A stretch of 64,000 nucleotides of DNA from Chrysaora quinquecirrha. Its lineage: Eukaryota > Cnidaria > Scyphozoa > Semaeostomeae > Pelagiidae. Positions within the stretch are counted from its first letter, which is position 1, and each line of letters opens with the position of its first letter. The notes under the pieces are model-generated. The model was given only the letters and a program-made list of their open reading frames with translations. It was not told the origin of the DNA and searched no databases. The stretch is from contig JACTAT010000041.1 in assembly GCA_014526335.1 (NCBI GenBank), forward strand, positions 398,420 to 462,419, given 5' to 3'. A program made the translations under genes and the position numbers. This document shows, piece by piece, positions 11,198 to 20,629 of this stretch.

Positions 11198-11220
11198 TTA
11201 CTGTAACCGAATAATCAAAC

Positions 11221-12114
11221 ATGGATACGAAAATAAAAGGCTTCGATGGGACTGGTGATGTGAACGTGTTTATTGCGAAGGTTGCATTGTATTCGTCACT
11301 GAAGGGATACGATGGGGAGAAAACTGCTCAGAATTTGGCAAGCAAACTAGAGGGTCGTGCCTTCGATGTTTATCTCAGATTATTTACAGTCGACAGAAAA
11401 GATGCCAGTAAGATAAAGTCTGAATAGCTGAAAGAGTTTGAAAGAGGGAATTTGGATAGAGAAGCTGCAATAGTGGAATTGAATAATCGGAGACGAAAGT
11501 CAGATGAATCAGGCACAAACCTTTGCTTTTAAAATAATCGAATTAGTCAAGCTTGCCTACCCTTCCTTCGACGACAGCGTACGCAAGACAATTGCAAAAG
11601 ATTATTTTTGAAAGGCGTTCATCCAAAGATGCAAATTGCCTTATAATCTCTGCCAAGTTTCATTGATGCCAATATTGACAAGCTGGCAACAGAGACAATG
11701 AGATTACAAATAGCCGGTATTGATTCATTTGCATCTAATAGAGCGCAGGAATGCATGACCATTGAAAGCCCATCAGTTGTTGACGCAATTGCTGAAAAAG
11801 TGATTGAAAAATTGAAAGGAATATCAATAGACATTCATGGGAGCAACGGGGGGGGGGGGGTATCCAAGAAACTGCAACCTCAAATTATGGTGGAAATCAA
11901 CGGCGTGGGAACCAAAGAAGAGGAAGACGAGGTAATTTTCCCAACAAATCTTATCAGCCTAGGGCCGGAAATCAGGGAAATAATCGCCCTTCGCAAAGAG
12001 GGAGAAAATGTCGCACCTGCGAAAGTTCAGAGCATTTTTTCCGGGAATGTCCACTTTGTTTTTGTCAAGCTTGCGGGAACACCGGAACATCCTGTCCCAA
12101 GTATCAATGACTAG
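11221..12114 (+). pseudogene. gag: gag-like region with CCHC zinc knuckle, frameshifted
   Basis: The ATG at 11221 follows the 5' LTR by 23 bases. The first frame stops at 11427. Coding sequence continues in other frames through 11698-12000 and then shifts once more. At 12009-12050 the frame reads a classical CCHC knuckle (C-x2-C-x4-H-x4-C, CRTCESSEHFFREC), followed by a second Cys-rich segment (CQACGNTGTSC). The knuckle binds element RNA in gag proteins. At least two frameshifts and one early stop separate the parts. A G-run at 11850-11858 is one likely site of the last shift. Confidence 0.8.
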
Positions 12115-12129
12115 CCGACGGCCACATAG

Positions 12130-12600
12130 AAACTTGTAATTTTGCTGATGAGTTTTCTGCTGTTCTTAACGTTAAGTTCGATAACAAGAACGTAAACGCT
12201 CTATTAGACACCGGAGCCAGTTGCTCTTTAATTGATCTCGGCAGCTTACAAACACTACGTTAAGACACAAATATTATCGCTAGTAATCATAACTTAGTCA
12301 ATGCATCTGGTCATGCGATGGATATAATCGGATCTGTGTTAGTGACAATAACCTTAGGCACTGTAAGCATGAAGCAAAACTTGAAAGTTCTCAATGCCAA
12401 AACGTACAAACATGTATTATTGGGCAGAGATTTCCTTTCAAATTTTGGGACAGTCAAGTTTGCATGATCGATAATAAGTAAAACTGGGTAAAGGTTTTTA
12501 TGTGTTTCTTCAAAAGGAAAAGAACCTGTCAGAGTACAAAACAATGTTTTTTGTCTCCACGTTCCGAAAGCATCGTTAATGTCAATGCAGTAACTCATTA
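12130..12600 (+). pseudogene. Retroviral-type aspartic protease region
   Basis: At about 12198-12230 the frame reads ALLDTGASCSLIDL. DTGAS (12207-12221) is the catalytic signature of the retropepsin family. A downstream segment near 12415 (VLLGRDFLSNFG-like) matches the second conserved region of these proteases. The frame is open only in pieces. Confidence 0.8.
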
Positions 12601-12603
12601 TCT

Positions 12604-13800
12604 TTGATAACTGCAGATTCTGAGACAAAGCCTATCATTGGAGTAATGGGTGTGTACGCTTCACGTTGTCGAGTAATCCCAGATTTAGATGGTGTTTTCC
12701 AGATTACCTTATTGAATGTTAACAATGACAATATAACAGTGCATTCCAGGAAATACGTTGGTAATTTAACCAAGGTGAGCGAAACTGTTTCCAAAGTCGA
12801 TTTAAATGAAACCAAGAATCCAACAAGTCTTCAGTCGAATGTATTTCACGGCAATGACATCTCTGCTAATGAAAAAGATCAGTTAATGGCATTAATTTCC
12901 AAATACGGAGATATTTTCGCTTCTAATCCAAGGAAACCGACACCCGTACGGAATATGACGCATCGTATAATCACAGAGGACGCTCAACCAGTGCGAATGA
13001 AGCCGTACCGTATTCCCCACGTTTGGGACAAAGAAGTAAGCAATCAAGTGCAACAAATGCTTGATAACGGCATCATTCGACCATCTGCATCGCCGTGGAA
13101 TGCCCCAGTTATCCTCGTAAAAAAGAAAGACGACTCTATGCGCTTTTTTGCGATTTTCGTGGGCTTAATAACGTCACCAAGAAGGATTCCTACCCGCTAC
13201 CACATATTCGTGACGTGATCGACAAAATGCATGGAGCAAAATTCTGGACAACTCTGGATGCTGCTTCTGCATATTGGTCGATGCCAGTAGCAGAAGAAGA
13301 CAAAGACAAAACTGCTTTTTCTGTGCCAAGAGGGAAATTTGAATTCAACGTCACGCCATATGGACTATGTAAAGCGGGAGCATCCTACCAACGGATGATG
13401 GATATCACTTTATCAGGACTTCCTTCAGATCGCGTCTTAGCTAACATGGACGACATTGTAATCTTAGTGGAAATTTCCAAGAACATCTCCATAATCTTGA
13501 ACAAGTGTTCCAACTATTGCAATCATCGGGGATATCGCTTAAGCTCTCAAAGTGTGTTTTCGCCAGCGACAAGGTTAATTTTCTAGGTTTTCAGCTTTCG
13601 AATCGAGGAATTAAGCCACAAACCCGTCTTACCGAAGCAATTGACAATTATAAACGCCCAGAAACTAGGAAGGAATTAAAAGGATTTCTAGGTTTAGCCG
13701 GATTTTACAGGTCGTTTATTCAGAATTTCGCCGATATTTGTCAACCTTTAAACAAGCTAACTAGCGAACTGTTCCCTTCCAATGGGACGATTCTTGTGAA
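12604..13800 (+). pseudogene. pol: Gypsy reverse transcriptase, frameshifted
   Basis: The first frame (12604 on) carries the N-terminal RT region (PYRIPH..., DNGIIRPSASPWNAPVILVKK). A shift in the T-run near 13145 moves the reading to the next frame, with DFRGLN, LDAASAYWSM and TPYGLCKAGASYQRMM. The catalytic box at about 13443-13454 reads NMDD, where a Tyr is usual in the first position. A further shift near 13500 leads into the FLGFQLSNRGI and RKELKGFLGLAGFYR segments, and another near 13780 into the RNase H. Several independent breaks make this copy unlikely to code for active enzyme. Confidence 0.88.
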
Positions 13801-15180
13801 GCTGCCTTCTCTGTTTTAAAACAGAAACTGTCATCCCAGCCAGTTTTAAGCTTCCCGCAATTAGGAAAACCGTTTATTCTCGAAGTTGATGCTAGCAACC
13901 ATGCAGTTGGCGGAGTTTTATCACAAGTTGGAAGCGATGATCGTATACATCCAATAGCGTACTTCTCTACAGCGTTACAATCTTCGCAAAAGAACTGGTC
14001 GGCAACCCACAAGGAAGCATTCGCTCTAGTGTAATCATATGAAACTAAATGAAGACAAGTGCCATTTGGTGATTTTTGGTCGGAAGGGTGATGAAGTCTC
14101 CATCAAAATAGGGGAGGCTAGCGTGAAGGAAAGCAATGAGGAGAAGCTTCTAGGGATACCGTTTGACCAAACGTTAAGCTTTAGGCAGCGTGTAAAAACT
14201 CTTTGCAAAAAAGCTAGCCAGAAGCTTCATGCACTTGCCAGAATATCCTGCTACATGGGCACGGAGAAGCTAAGTAAGGTGATGCAGGCATTTGTCTTGT
14301 CTCACTTTAGTTATTGCCCACTTGTCTTGATGTTCTATGACCGAACTTTAAATCGTCAAATTAATCATATCCATGAAAAAGCATTGCGTCTCGCATACAA
14401 TGACAATCAAACAGACTTTGAGTCCCTTCTGGAGCAACGGAATCTAGAGACCATCCATTTAAGGAACCTACAGCTGCTTATGACTGAAGTATATAAAACT
14501 AAGTCTGACCTGAACCCAGCATTTATGAAGGACATTTTCATGGATCGTAATACTGGTTACAACCTAAGACCAGGTAACAATTCACAGATTCCAAAATTAC
14601 ATACAACAACTTATGGAGTTGAAACTATATCCTTCCTTGGAAGCAAACTCTGGCGGAATTTGCCAATTGCGGTGAAAGAAGCCAGCTCACTTTCTGTTTT
14701 TAAAGCACAAATTAAATGCTGGAAAGGTCAGGATGGCAACTGTAGGTTATGTAAAACATATGTACCACAGGTTGGGTATCTAACATATGATCTAGACATT
14801 ATTTTTCCTTTTTATATTTTAGATATTTGTAGAATTCTAAATTAATACGTATTTTTTTAGTTAGTAGGCCTTAATTAGCTTAATCAGCTATTTTATTGTA
14901 ATTAAGCCTACTTTCAATAAATTGATGATGATGATGATGATGATGTGCGCAGTCAGACATTGGCACGTTTATCTTGCAGGCGCAAAGTTTGTTTTAAAGT
15001 CTGACCATAATCCTCTTACACATCTGCGTGAACAGAAGGATCCACGTGGTAAGTTCGCTCGTTGGCTATCTGAGTTAGAAAAGTTTGACTATTCCATCCA
15101 ATACATTCCGGGCAAACTCAATATCAAAGCCGATACCCTATCGAGAAATCAAGCGGCAAGTCAAGTTCAGCCATCAACCA
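13780..15180 (+). pseudogene. pol: Gypsy RNase H, split by a LINE insertion
   Basis: The 5' half (about 13780-14031) has FILEVDASNHAVGGVL, with the first catalytic Asp at 13888, and the NWSATHKEAFALV segment. The reading then stops at a foreign insert (14032-14945) and resumes at CAVRHWHVYLAGAKFVLKSD through DHNPL and IPGKLNIKADTLSRN. The gypsy codons meet exactly across the insert, so the insertion caused no other loss. Confidence 0.88.
14032..14945 (+). mobile_element. 5'-truncated LINE fragment nested in the gypsy element
   Basis: A 268-codon open frame (14039-14845) matches the C-terminal part of non-LTR reverse transcriptases. KLNEDKCHLVIFG is the thumb-proximal KT/KCH segment, followed by LGIPFDQTLSF and SHFSYCPLVLMFY, with an NLRPGN segment and conserved EKALRL. 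The insert ends in CAATAAATTGATGATGATGATG: a poly(A) signal-like AATAAA and a short (GAT)n tail, as in CR1/L2/RTE-type LINEs. Only ~910 bp of the 3' end was copied, typical 5' truncation. The open frame is intact, so the insertion is young. Confidence 0.88.
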
Positions 15181-15299
15181 ACTTTGAGGAAAAGGTATAT
15201 GCTCTGTTCGTTAATCAGGATAGTTTTCGCGTTCAGTTGAAAGAGGAACAATCGCGAGATCCCTTGATTTCAGATGCCACAAAATGTATCCTGAACGGA

Positions 15300-16484
15300 G
15301 AAAAAATTTCATCAGGCAAATTTTTTCAGTTGCAGCTGCGTGTCAGTGATGGTTTGCTTACAAAATCCGGCCACCCTGTCATTCTCCTTCCTTACGAAAA
15401 GTTATCGTCACAGAATACCACAATATTGCTCATTTTGGCACCGACAAAGTGTATTCGTTGTTAAAAGACCGTTATTATTGGCCAAGTATGTTCAATTGCA
15501 TCAAGTCGTTTTGTCAAGGCTGTGAAACCTGTCAGAAAACAAAGTGCGCGACATCTCCACCCAAAGCACTACTTACGAAAATGTTTATCCCGAATGCACC
15601 GATGCAATTTCTTTCTATCGATATCGTCTATTTGCCTAAAGATCACGATGGCTATCAATATATTTTGCTCATTGGCGATAATTTTTCGAAATTCGTCCAA
15701 GCTGTACCCTTAAAAGATCAAACAGCATCGAAAATAGTTGATGCCTTACTTAGACATTGGATTTATGTTCATGGCAGCCCTCTCTATCTCCTGTCAGATC
15801 AAGGCTCAAATGTCGACGGAGAAATCCAGCGAAAGCAAAGCAACCCACTGCGTTCCCTACAACGTGGTTTTCGGCAGATCCGTCATCTTACCTCAAGACA
15901 TTGCTTTCGACAATGCCACACCAGACCAGCACGACGAAATTCTGCCAGCAGACTTCCAATATGCAACCAGTTTGTTATTGAAAGATATCTTCTCTAATGT
16001 AGTAGATACTTTGGAGATTAGTAAGCGGAAGATGCAGCAACATTATAATCGAAATCTCCGTTTTATCGATTACACTGAGGCTCAGCAAGTTTGGCTGAAA
16101 GTAAAGCATTATAAGACAGGCGAAAACCGCAAATTGGCACCCCGCAGAGAAGGTCCATGGACGATCATAGCTAAGTTACCGAACGGTGTAAATTTTCAGA
16201 TCGAGAACTCTCGCAAGGAACGAAAGATAGTACACCACGATCGCCTTCTACCTGTTGTCGACAATGGATTTCAAAATAAACCCATCCCAAAGACAACATC
16301 CGATGAAGAATTGAATTCAAGTGAAAGTGAACTTTCAGACGGCAGCGATTATTCGTATTCAGATTCTGATTCCAGTGTAAACGATGAGGTTGAAAATGAT
16401 GGTTTCAACAGAGATCGACCAAGAAGACTGCGACAACATCGATATTTGCCAGACACTATTCCTTGGGGTGCACTTCGTGTCTAG
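15300..16484 (+). pseudogene. pol: Gypsy integrase with deleted core segment
   Basis: The HHCC zinc-binding region (about 15417-15540, with HNIAH and CETC) follows a frameshift near 15410. The catalytic core has the first Asp at 15620 (SIDIVYLP) and the second at 15797 (LLSDQGS). Directly after the second Asp (about 15815) the sequence jumps to a PYNVVFGRS segment in another frame, so the part with the catalytic Glu is missing. The C-terminal frame (15738-16484) has LAPRREGPWTI, the GPY/F module of gypsy integrases, and an acidic Ser-rich tail. No chromodomain is seen. Confidence 0.85.
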
Positions 16485-16530
16485 TTAAAGTTCATTGTAT
16501 TAGAACTTAGTTTATTTAGGAGGGGAGAAA

Positions 16531-16673
16531 TGTAGAGTCCCCCTTAGTGCACCCCGTCTTTTTATGGTCATGTGATTCTGTAGTATAAATACCTTGTTAG
16601 TTCTAAGATCATTATTCAGTTACAGTCGTTCGCAGTAAGCTAAACTTCTCTTTCTTGAATATAGTAACTAACA
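16531..16673 (+). repeat. 3' LTR of the gypsy element
   Basis: 143 bp, preceded by the polypurine tract at about 16518-16530 and followed by CTAC. Confidence 0.93.
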
Positions 16674-16780
16674 CTACGTGCCAGTATTAACTTCAAACGT
16701 AACCTATACCTCAAGGAAAGACAATCAATATCATAACCGATTGGCTGATTTCCTTGCGAAGATCTGTGGGTTCAACTGCA

Positions 16781-17080
16781 GTTTAGGGGTCCCTAGTTAC
16801 CAGCATTGTTAAGTTTATGTGGCCTAGTGAAAATTTGGGGCTGCTGCCCCAAACCCCCACTTTAGAAGTGTACGTTGCAAATTTACCCGGATCTTACCTG
16901 CATTCACGAAAACTGTTCATGAAAAGGATTTTTTCAAAAAAGAGTTCAAAAGAGTTAATTTTTCACCGGTCGCCATTTTTATTTTTCGTTCTTTTTCTTT
17001 CTGCTCGCGCTGTCTATATTTCGAACGTTATCAAATTACAATTCGATTACAATAATACTGGTAAATAAGGACCCCTAAAC
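16781..17080. mobile_element. 300-bp MITE with GTTTAGGGGTCC terminal inverted repeats
   Basis: The ends are inverted copies: GTTTAGGGGTCCCTAGTTACC on the left and the complement of GTTTAGGGGTCCTTATTTACC on the right. TGCA lies on both sides (16777-16780 and 17081-17084) and may be the target duplication; it is palindromic, so this is not decisive. No gene inside. If MRPL10 has an exon further upstream, this MITE is in its intron. Confidence 0.7.
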
Positions 17081-17408
17081 TGCATTCTTACCCGTTAAAG
17101 TATTTCATTAATTGTAAGCTTTCAAAAAGCTTTGGCTAAATCGATGACTTGGGCCAATCTTTTTTCCATCTTAATCAATTCTCTCTTTATTCTCTATAAG
17201 ACTTTGTCTATTATTCTTAATTTAATTCAAAAAGAATGTTTCCTGTTTTCTCATTTTTTTTCAAATTCTATGGTATTTTTTTTTGTTAGTATGTACATGG
17301 AGGGTCCCCTCTTAAAAATCGAAGAGGAAACGAAAATGATAGCAGAATTTCAATGCACACTACAATCTGATCAACGATCACATAATAAACATTATACTTT
17401 TACTTCAG

Positions 17409-17918
17409 ATCAACGAAAGAAAGGCAATGATTGGAGAGACGTTGAAAAGAGCATTGGAAAATAGCAAGTACTTTTTTGTTTTGCAATACAGTGATTTACG
17501 CAGTCAGGAGTGGAATAGCGTTCGCTACACATTACGAGAGCATGAAATCAATGTCAAAGTATTCCCAACAAAGTTAAGCAATAAAGTCCTGGAAGAAACC
17601 AAATTTCAAGGCCTTGGTAATCTTTTCAAAAGCTCTGTTGTAACATGTTATAGTGACAAAGAAAATGTTAAAGAATTTGTACAAACTGTTAAAGGTTTCC
17701 CTAAACTTGAACTACTTGGTGGTATCCTTGACAACAAGCTACTAAGTAAATCACAGATATTTAAACATTCCAATTTACCACCACTTACTGTTCTTAGAAT
17801 GGAACTACTTGCATACCTTGAGGAACCGAAGTACAAGTTTATCAATGTCATTGATTTGGCACACACAAACCTGGTCTCAAGTTTGGACCAGTTTGTTAAA
17901 TCTAAATGCCAGGATTAA
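17409..17918 (+). CDS. MRPL10: Mitochondrial ribosomal protein L10, terminal exon
   Basis: A host gene exon. The acceptor TTTTACTTCAG ends at 17408 and the frame is open to TAA at 17918. The protein has the uL10 fold signatures of animal MRPL10: a NSKYFFVLQYSDL strand, a REHEINVKVFPTKL segment, then LELLGGILDNKLLSKSQI and the LPPLTVLRMELLAYL helix. This corresponds to the central and C-terminal two thirds of the family (usual length about 260 residues). MRPL10 is part of the L7/L12 stalk base of the mitochondrial large subunit. The N-terminal exons were not found; they must lie upstream, possibly beyond the gypsy element. An ATG at 17427 is in frame, but the intron-like AG and the missing N-terminus argue for splicing. 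Confidence 0.8.
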   Translation: MNERKAMIGETLKRALENSKYFFVLQYSDLRSQEWNSVRYTLREHEINVKVFPTKLSNKVLEETKFQGLGNLFKSSVVTCYSDKENVKEFVQTVKGFPKLELLGGILDNKLLSKSQIFKHSNLPPLTVLRMELLAYLEEPKYKFINVIDLAHTNLVSSLDQFVKSKCQD

Positions 17919-18540
17919 TACATAACAAGAAAATTGGAATTTTGTTTTTTTCCTTTTTATCTCCTCTTTGAAGCTTTTCACATGTTTAATATACTAATTT
18001 GTTTCCAGAATAATCACTAGACTTGGTGTTTCTAGGTAATTCTAATTCAAAACTCATTTCTTATTTAAATGTTTATGACCGTTTTCCAATATACACTCCC
18101 CTTCGGCAGTTATCCCGACGATTTCTCAAATGGCCGCCAACAGCTGTCAAAAGCCCAGCAAGAGTCCCCAGGTCTTCTTGCGAATGAAGCTGGACATGAA
18201 AATCATCGCCAGTTAATCACCTTTCAACTTGAATAATAACTGAAAGTTTTTTCCTGAAAAGGTTATGAAAAACTTACAACCAGTGCCTCCTCAAAAAAGC
18301 ATATATGTTTTAGGAATCATTTCTAAATATTTCGACAAATCTTATAATCGTTTGAGCAGATGCAAAGGCAACATATGTGGATATACTTGATTTGCAAGCG
18401 TTTTGTAAATTGGAAGCCGTTGTTTATGTTCAAAGATACTGATGCAGCTGTCTCAATACTTAATGTATGTTGAAAGGTTAAAACAGCGTAATATTCTGAA
18501 CAGTGATTAAACTGTTTTCTTTATAAAAAGAGGCTAGAAA
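17919..18540. other. 3' flank of MRPL10
   Basis: T-rich 3' untranslated-like sequence without a clear AATAAA close to the stop. A slightly GC-richer patch at 18090-18215 has a short frame with ATGGCCGCC. No gene is supported. Confidence 0.35.
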
Positions 18541-20625
18541 TTAACATGTCATAAAATTGTCAATGAAATTAACTTGTACTGGAATCATTAATGCCCTACT
18601 CGACACAGAGGCAAGTTGTTCGCCTGAGGTGATATTTAAAAGAAGACTTGAATACACGTATTTTTTTATAAGGAAAACTAAAAATTGATCCAGTACTGAA
18701 GGTTTCTTAAGATTTTCAGATCTTGAGTACTGAAAGTTTCTTAAGAGTTTCTTGATTATCCATATTGGCAACATAGTTATTCTATCTGAATGATGTTCCA
18801 AACCCATTTATTTACCGTATTTGATGCATTTGGGTTTCCTGTTTGTCTTCTTGTCTGAACTGAAAGAGTACGACTACGTTGTTAATTATATTCTAGGTAG
18901 TAAATTAAATATAAAAGCAGGTGCTCTCAGGGCCGTCCCTACATTTGGGTGTCGGGGTGCGACACCTCCCCCCTAGAGAAAGGACCAGTCGGCAAATCGG
19001 TAATTTTAGTCGGCGAAATCGCTCTTTTGAATTCTCATTTGTATAAAGACTTACAGCTAAGGAAGAACAATGAGAAATGAAATAGTAGGAAGGGCCGACC
19101 AACCGAAGTTGATTCCGATGCTACAGATCAAAGTTATCAAATAAAGATTTTTCGGAATATGCCATTTTTTTCCATTTTCCAACATGGTCTGCAGTTTTGC
19201 AGGCCACGATACCCAGAGAAACAAATCTTGAGATCTATTCAATCATTGCATGTAATGCAATCTTCAACATTCTATAGCAACAATAACGTTAGTCGATCTT
19301 TTGGATTCATAAAGAATTCAGATTTTCAAAGATGTTTCGGCTTTTTACTAAAATTCTGAAGTTTTCTACCACTCAAGCACCGTAAAAATTCCGTTCGAAT
19401 TCCACGATAAAGTTTCAAGAAAACTGCATTTTAAGAGTTTCGAAAGGGCCATGAGAGCGATTCTAGTTTCAGTGTTTTTTTTGAAAATTTTTCAAGGGAG
19501 CATCCCCTGAACAATGCTAATGGCGTACATCGTCGGAGTACATACATTGCCCATGTTCACTCATGCCCGTCAAAAATTGGAGTGCTCCTATGCCTATTTG
19601 ATGAATCAGAAAGGTGTTTTTAGTTTGACTGTAGTCGGCAAATCGAGAAGGTCACCCCCCTCGAAAATTTCTGTCGGGACGGCCCTGGGTGCTCTTTTTC
19701 AAAAAGACCTGTCAAAATTTTCAGACTTTTCAAAATTCTGTTCTGTACAGCCTGTATCTACTTTTGAAGAGAAAATCTACGCTCCATTCACTGATGAAAC
19801 AGCTTCCACTTTCAGTTAAACAAAGAACAATTCAAGACCCAGTTATAACCAATGCATTAGAATGTGTGAAGAATTCGTGGCCGATACCGAATGGCAAATT
19901 AAAGCGAATTCAACTGCAGCTGAGACTTGTTGATGAACTGTTAACAAAATCATGTAGTCCTGTAATACCACCTAAATTGCGAAAGCTTATTGTTGGAAAA
20001 ATGCACAATTTTGCTCACTTCTCTACTGATAAAGTTTATGCATTGCTCAAAGATCGATACTATTGGCCTAGCATGTACACTAAATCAAATAATTTAGCCA
20101 AGGACGTTGTTGCTGGAGCTAATATTTGCGTTAAACGCCAGCGAGAGTTCGGCTTCGTGTTGTGTCCCTTACAACGTTGTATTTTGACGGTCTGCTATTT
20201 TGCCACATGACGTATCCTTCAGTGCTGTAGTTCCTGACATTAATGATAATATACTTCCAAAAAAATTTAGTCTGCGTCGAACTCCTTGTTGCAAAATGCA
20301 TTTGCGTGTGTCATCTAAAATCTTGAAATAAGTAAAACTCGAACGCAGCAGCAGTTTCACAAAAATATTGGTTTAGATTATTTAGAACCCGTCAAAACAT
20401 TTTGCTTATGGTCAAACATTATGGTATTCTTTAATTGGCGCCCCGCAGAAACGGATCTTGGGTCATACTTCGTAAGCTACCGAACGATGTCAGTTTTGAA
20501 ACCGAAATTAAAAAGAAAGAAGCTAACGTTGTGCACCACGACAGTCTTTCTTCTATTATTGACAATGGATTGAAGAAAGAACGCATAAAGATTTCGAACA
20601 AGGACTCGGACGTAACCACCCGGTG
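18541..20625 (+). mobile_element. Decayed second gypsy copy, split by a hAT-type element
   Basis: Pieces occur in gypsy order. The protease signature is at 18593-18622, with the Gly of DTGAS changed to Glu (DTEAS). A C-terminal RNase H piece at 18853-18925 (LSELKEYDYVVNYIL, KLNIKA) is followed, after the insert at 18928-19687, by a VSTFEEKIYAPF piece. The integrase zinc region is at 19990-20100 (HNFAHFSTDKVYALL, RYYWPS) and the GPY/F-like module at 20435-20590 (LAPRRNGSWVILRKLPN, VVHHDSL). Each has a counterpart in the copy at 11055-16673. RT and most of the integrase core are gone and no LTRs were found. The minisatellite starts where the tail and 3' LTR should be. Confidence 0.85.
18928..19687. 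mobile_element. 760-bp hAT-type non-autonomous element with GGTGCTCT target-site duplication
   Basis: The ends are CAGGGCCGTCCCTAC and the complement of CAGGGCCGTCCCGAC. Perfect 8-bp direct repeats GGTGCTCT flank it (18920-18927 and 19688-19695). It interrupts the gypsy relic between the RNase H tail and the integrase, and gypsy reading resumes right after it. There is no transposase. Sequence of the same family recurs at about 56838-58328 (itself interrupted) and as a 3' fragment at about 53311-53560. Confidence 0.92.
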
Positions 20626-20629
20626 TAAT

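Larger units (their letters stand above)
11055..16673 (+). mobile_element. Ty3/gypsy LTR retrotransposon, complete but inactive, with nested LINE
   Basis: Two 143-bp LTRs (11055-11197 and 16531-16673) start TGTAGAGTCCCC and end ACTAACA. They are flanked by CTAC on both sides (11051-11054 and 16674-16677), a 4-bp target duplication. A purine-rich tract AGGAGGGGAGAAA lies directly before the 3' LTR. The internal order is gag, protease, reverse transcriptase, RNase H, integrase, which is the Ty3/gypsy order. The LTRs differ at only a few positions, so insertion was fairly recent. Even so, the coding region has several frameshifts, a changed catalytic-box residue, a lost part of the integrase core and a nested LINE at 14032-14945. 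Confidence 0.93.
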
